Positions 60,902-64,000 of a stretch of DNA of 64,000 nt are shown here, piece after piece; within the stretch, counting starts at the first letter, position 1, and every line of letters starts with the position of its first letter. The stretch comes from Actinomucor elegans (taxonomy: Eukaryota > Mucoromycota > Mucoromycetes > Mucorales > Mucoraceae), in NCBI GenBank assembly GCA_026027325.1, contig JAMSLZ010000013.1, positions 764,501-828,500 on the forward strand, read 5' to 3'. A program made the translations under genes and the position numbers. The notes below the pieces were generated by a model that saw nothing but the letters and a program-made list of their open reading frames with translations, had not been told where the DNA came from and made no database searches.

Positions 60902-62469
60902 ATCAATGTGATCTTGAATGAATGAATGAAGGTGTTGATTTTGATTTTCTTTTTGAAGAATTATAAAACGCTAATGATATGTAGTCTTTCTGTTTCTAAT
61001 TGTCGTTGATTAAAATTCCACTTTTCGTATTTTACAAATTTACTTAATAGATGATACACATTCAAGTTCAGATAGAGGTGACGAAATATCTTTGTGGCAT
61101 AAAAATGTTTTTCTTTTTATTGCTTACTAGCGATTATATCTTGCTGGCCGATTATTAAGATGTTTATGCAACTAGTAATTTGTGGCACTTGCAGAACAAT
61201 TAACTATTCTGTTTGAAGCTGCACTTAAGCGTTCTTGTTACTGTCTCTTTTACGTCTCTCATTTACTGGTTGACCTCGGAGATAGGTTTCTAGAGTGTCA
61301 GCTTGATTATCTAACACCATAGCTAGGATTTTTTTTGCTGACTTTTTTTTTAAAAAAAAGTATATAGGGCTTTTGTCTTTAATTATTAAGTATAATCTTT
61401 ATTCCAATGAAGGTAACACTATTAAGTTTAGTTTATCATTATTATCAGCTTTATCTATTTATTTAGTAAATATATTACTTAATACTGTGTTCATTCTATT
61501 ATAATAAGCTACGCACTGCAGTTTTCACTTTGACATTTTAAGAGATATAAAACGCTCTGGTTTAGTTTTGATATGCCTTATGTATATATCTTGTATTTAT
61601 ATATGTGTGTATAAGTTTGCTTTTGTTTACATTTCTACATTTCTTGTTGCAACTATGTCATTCCAGTTAAAGTTTGCCAATAGTAGTAGCTTTTTAGAAT
61701 ACATCAGCTTAGCTTTCTAACATCTATGTACTCTGATATATGCTGCTACCAATCATTAGTTGATAAAAGATACATATCTAGGAAAGATGGAATCCAATTC
61801 GATAGTATGAAGAAGCATTGTATGCAAAAGCAATACAAGTGCAAGGCTCTTGGTATACGAGTTTCTTTTCCACTTGATCAAATTATGTTATGTTACTTAA
61901 TTAGTACATCATTAGTGGATTGTCACAAGTTAACAGGAAACCTTTATTTGAACAATTTACTAACGTTTCTTTAAAACTTATATCATTAATTAACAACGAA
62001 ATGTCCAAGAAAAAGTATGCATCAAAAACTCCAATTGACAAAGATAACATTAAACAAGCCACAATAGACTTTTTTCTTTTTAACCAACTTGAATTCAGAA
62101 ACTAACGCAGTGCAGTAGAAAAATATAATACCATTCTTAAAAAAAAACCTAGTAGATAAAGCAGAAAAGCCACGATCTTTTGAATGAATTTTCAGAATAC
62201 AAAAAAATCTTACGAATTCTATATCGGTAAGATGCAAAAAATCCAGAAAACACAACAAATAAAGTTCACAGACTCACTGAATATGTTTCAGAGCGTAACA
62301 CTAGATGTAGTAAGGGTGTTCTAAGTTGAAAACGATGACCAACATCGATATTCGTCCCAGAAAAATGCTATTAATAACGTTCGAATAAACAAGCAACCGC
62401 ACTAGCAAGAGCATAGGCAAGAGAAAGGCATAGAGAAAGCTATAGAAAAAGATCAAAACCATTGGCTTC
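60902..62469. other. intergenic, UFL1 promoter and unclear sequence
   Basis: The first 100 bp form the UFL1 promoter region (minus strand). From about 61700, + strand frames (61726-61974, 61920-62105) have protein-like scraps (KKKYASKTPIDKDNIKQATI) that may be the 5' part of the broken gene that follows. No repeat core is seen. Confidence 0.4.
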
Positions 62470-63238
62470 TAAATGATGTAAATGATATTGTCAGAAAATT
62501 TAAGAATTTTAAAATGAAAGTGGTCAATTCTGAAATACACATTTACTACGAAACATATATTCAGGGATTGGCCGTGCTTAATAATAGTCTGTTGATACAA
62601 CCCCTGCAGCATAGTTTGTTAATGTGGTCGATCTTTATTGATACAGTTTTTGATAGGTTATTCAAAGATTGCTTTGCGAGTGTAAATCGCTCAGCCTCTG
62701 ATCTCACGATCGAAGAATACGAAAAGAACCTGAATGAAATTTTGAAAATTGATTATGGAACTTCAAACACGTTGATGCGGGGGAGGGTCAAAAATTTATT
62801 ACAAATAGCTGCACAATTAAGATATGGAAAACGCAGAGTAGTGTTTGGAATCAACTATGTTTCGCTGGACCATCAAATTGGCCTTTTCGTCCTGATGCAG
62901 TGATCTCAGCCATTGATCAAATGGAATATCGGTACAGCCCCGGTTATGAGGAAGTCAAAGAAGCGCAGCCTACATGTGATAAAGCTGATTTATGTTCAGA
63001 TTTAGTTCGTGTGTCTTGTTTTGTGAAGAATCATTTTGTGATCATCAATTAAGTGCATCATTTAAAATCCAAATTCTTGGTAAATGTTAGTTTGTTTCTT
63101 TATCGTCTAGCAAATGATTGTATAGAACCCTTCATTTCCTTTTACTTGACCCAATTAAAACATGGCAGTATATATACTATGACTAAAATATCATTTACAA
63201 TTTCCCTGTTGTTTGAACGATTTGATGATCTTTGCTAA
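62470..63238 (+). pseudogene. frame-broken gene, unrecognised family
   Basis: A 129-codon frame (62514-62903) contains EIHIYYETYIQGLAVL, SLLMWSIFIDTVFDRLF and SDLTIEEYEKNLNEILKI. Near 62860 the sense moves to another frame: FAGPSNWPFRPDAVISAI, YRYSPGYEEVKEAQPTC and CFVKNHFVI, then a stop. A third part (63053-63238) reads KFLVNVSLFLYRLANDCI and LTQLKHGSIYTMTKI, which resembles a recurring C-terminal pattern of large orphan families in Mucorales. No intron explains the shifts, so this is most likely a pseudogene. Confidence 0.5.
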
Positions 63239-63635
63239 TTTGAAAAATTTGACATAATTTGGGAAAATTTCAAAAATTCGTTATATCCAAACGCTATTAT
63301 AGAAAGGGAGGTGCTAAATCAGTTTCTCTCAATGACTTGATCTTGCTTCTAGAAATAAGCAAGAATGGAAATCGGGAATGTCCAATTTACATTAACTAAA
63401 CTTACTGTTATTACTGTTATTATATGCGTGTTTTCATTTTTCACCTTCCCTAGTAAAATTTTTTGTCGATTAGTATTATTATTATTATTATTTTAGAGTA
63501 TAACAATATTTAGAAAAACTATGAATCATATTTGTTTTCCTAGTGAAACTATAATTTTTTTTCGCATATGTAACAATAATTACATAAATATAAAACGTAC
63601 ATACACACAATCTATCTATCTCTCACTCAATACAA
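63239..63635. promoter_or_regulatory. intergenic with promoter-like end
   Basis: No gene is seen. An ATT trinucleotide tract lies at 63473-63494. ATAAATATAAAA (63585-63596) followed by a CTATCTATCTCTCACTC leader forms a credible core promoter for the gene at 63636. Confidence 0.45.
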
Positions 63636-63866
63636 ATGATCGACAGCAATTCAGCAACTTTTAAATTTTTCCAGGATTGCTCTAAAGAGCTTTTTAATCT
63701 GAAATTCAAAGCATGTAACATATGTAAAGTAGGATTGACCATCTTGTTCCTAAGATGTAAATGTACTCCTTCTGGGCTACTCAGGAACGAAATAGACTTA
63801 CACGCTAAACCAGAAGGCGGAGAGCTAGCATCAAACAATTGTCATAAACTCTTAACAACAGCTTAA
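63636..63866 (+). CDS. possible 5' part of a gene at the window edge
   Basis: A 76-codon frame with a good core promoter and CT-rich leader. It has a Cys-x2-Cys pair (ACNICKVG) and a second Cys pair (RCKC) with a Pro-Glu-Gly segment between, suggesting metal binding. The frame stops at 63866, but about 40 bp further a different frame reads ICDDCGARHWKVEL to the window end, so the gene may be spliced or broken. The minus-strand frame over the same bases is a shadow. Function unknown. Confidence 0.35.
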   Translation: MIDSNSATFKFFQDCSKELFNLKFKACNICKVGLTILFLRCKCTPSGLLRNEIDLHAKPEGGELASNNCHKLLTTA

Positions 63867-64000
63867 ATATCCCAATTACACTGCCTCTAATCTTTTGATC
63901 TTTGTTGTAAGAATCAAATTTGTGATGACTGCGGTGCAAGGCATTGGAAAGTTGAATTAACTTTTGCCTGTACTGTCAGAAATATATACTGGATATCATG

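Overview
The window is nuclear DNA from a filamentous fungus, most likely a member of the Mucorales (Mucoromycota). The evidence is strong A+T bias, many short GT-AG introns (about 48-65 nt, one GC-AG), T-rich 5' leaders, and gene content: a front-end delta-6 desaturase fused to cytochrome b5, an SPX-type phosphate transporter, a thaumatin-like protein and a UFM1-ligase homologue. No CRISPR array, rRNA, convincing tRNA or prokaryote-style operon is visible. Most genes are broken into short exons, so I rebuilt gene models by splice-site phase and family similarity. Exon coordinates are in the evidence fields.

Layout. 1.3-2.3 kb: polyQ protein (-). 4.7-5.6 kb: C2H2 zinc-finger factor (+). 6.2-11.3 kb: Nma111/HtrA protease (+) converging on an RBMX2/Ist3 splicing factor (-), then a tiny basic protein. 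12.6-15.7 kb: SPX phosphate transporter and a small membrane protein (-). 19.6-24.5 kb: secreted thaumatin-like protein (-), a SH3-SAM-PH-CH (Boi-like) polarity protein (+), a small two-exon gene (-). 27.8-32.7 kb: a compact housekeeping cluster with RPL38, a LisH-CTLH-CRA protein, Rab11 and the delta-6 desaturase. 39.8-42.5 kb: two unrecognised proteins. 48.3-48.9 kb: a mucoralean-type orphan. 52.8-60.9 kb: Prp18, a Pgc1-like glycerophosphodiesterase, an F-box-like protein and an eleven-exon UFL1 homologue.

Between these islands lie gene-poor tracts (15.8-19.5, 24.5-27.8, 32.7-39.8, 42.5-48.3, 48.9-52.8, 61-63.6 kb) full of decayed mobile DNA. They hold a Crypton-type tyrosine recombinase with a GCR1_C-like tail (about 34.8-36.4 kb), a TnpB/Fanzor-like zinc-ribbon remnant (50.9-51.3 kb), a possible LINE reverse-transcriptase scrap, several frame-broken unidentified ORFs, and a dispersed repeat of about 75-120 bp seen in more than ten diverged copies.

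How genes relate: two splicing factors (Ist3/RBMX2 of the RES complex and Prp18) and several ubiquitin-type components (LisH-CTLH-CRA, F-box, UFL1) occur, but nothing suggests a functional cluster. Divergent pairs such as LisH-CTLH-CRA/RAB11 share short promoters. The most notable finding is UFL1, because the UFM1 pathway is absent from model yeasts. The most notable non-genic findings are the dispersed repeat and the Crypton and TnpB-like relics.
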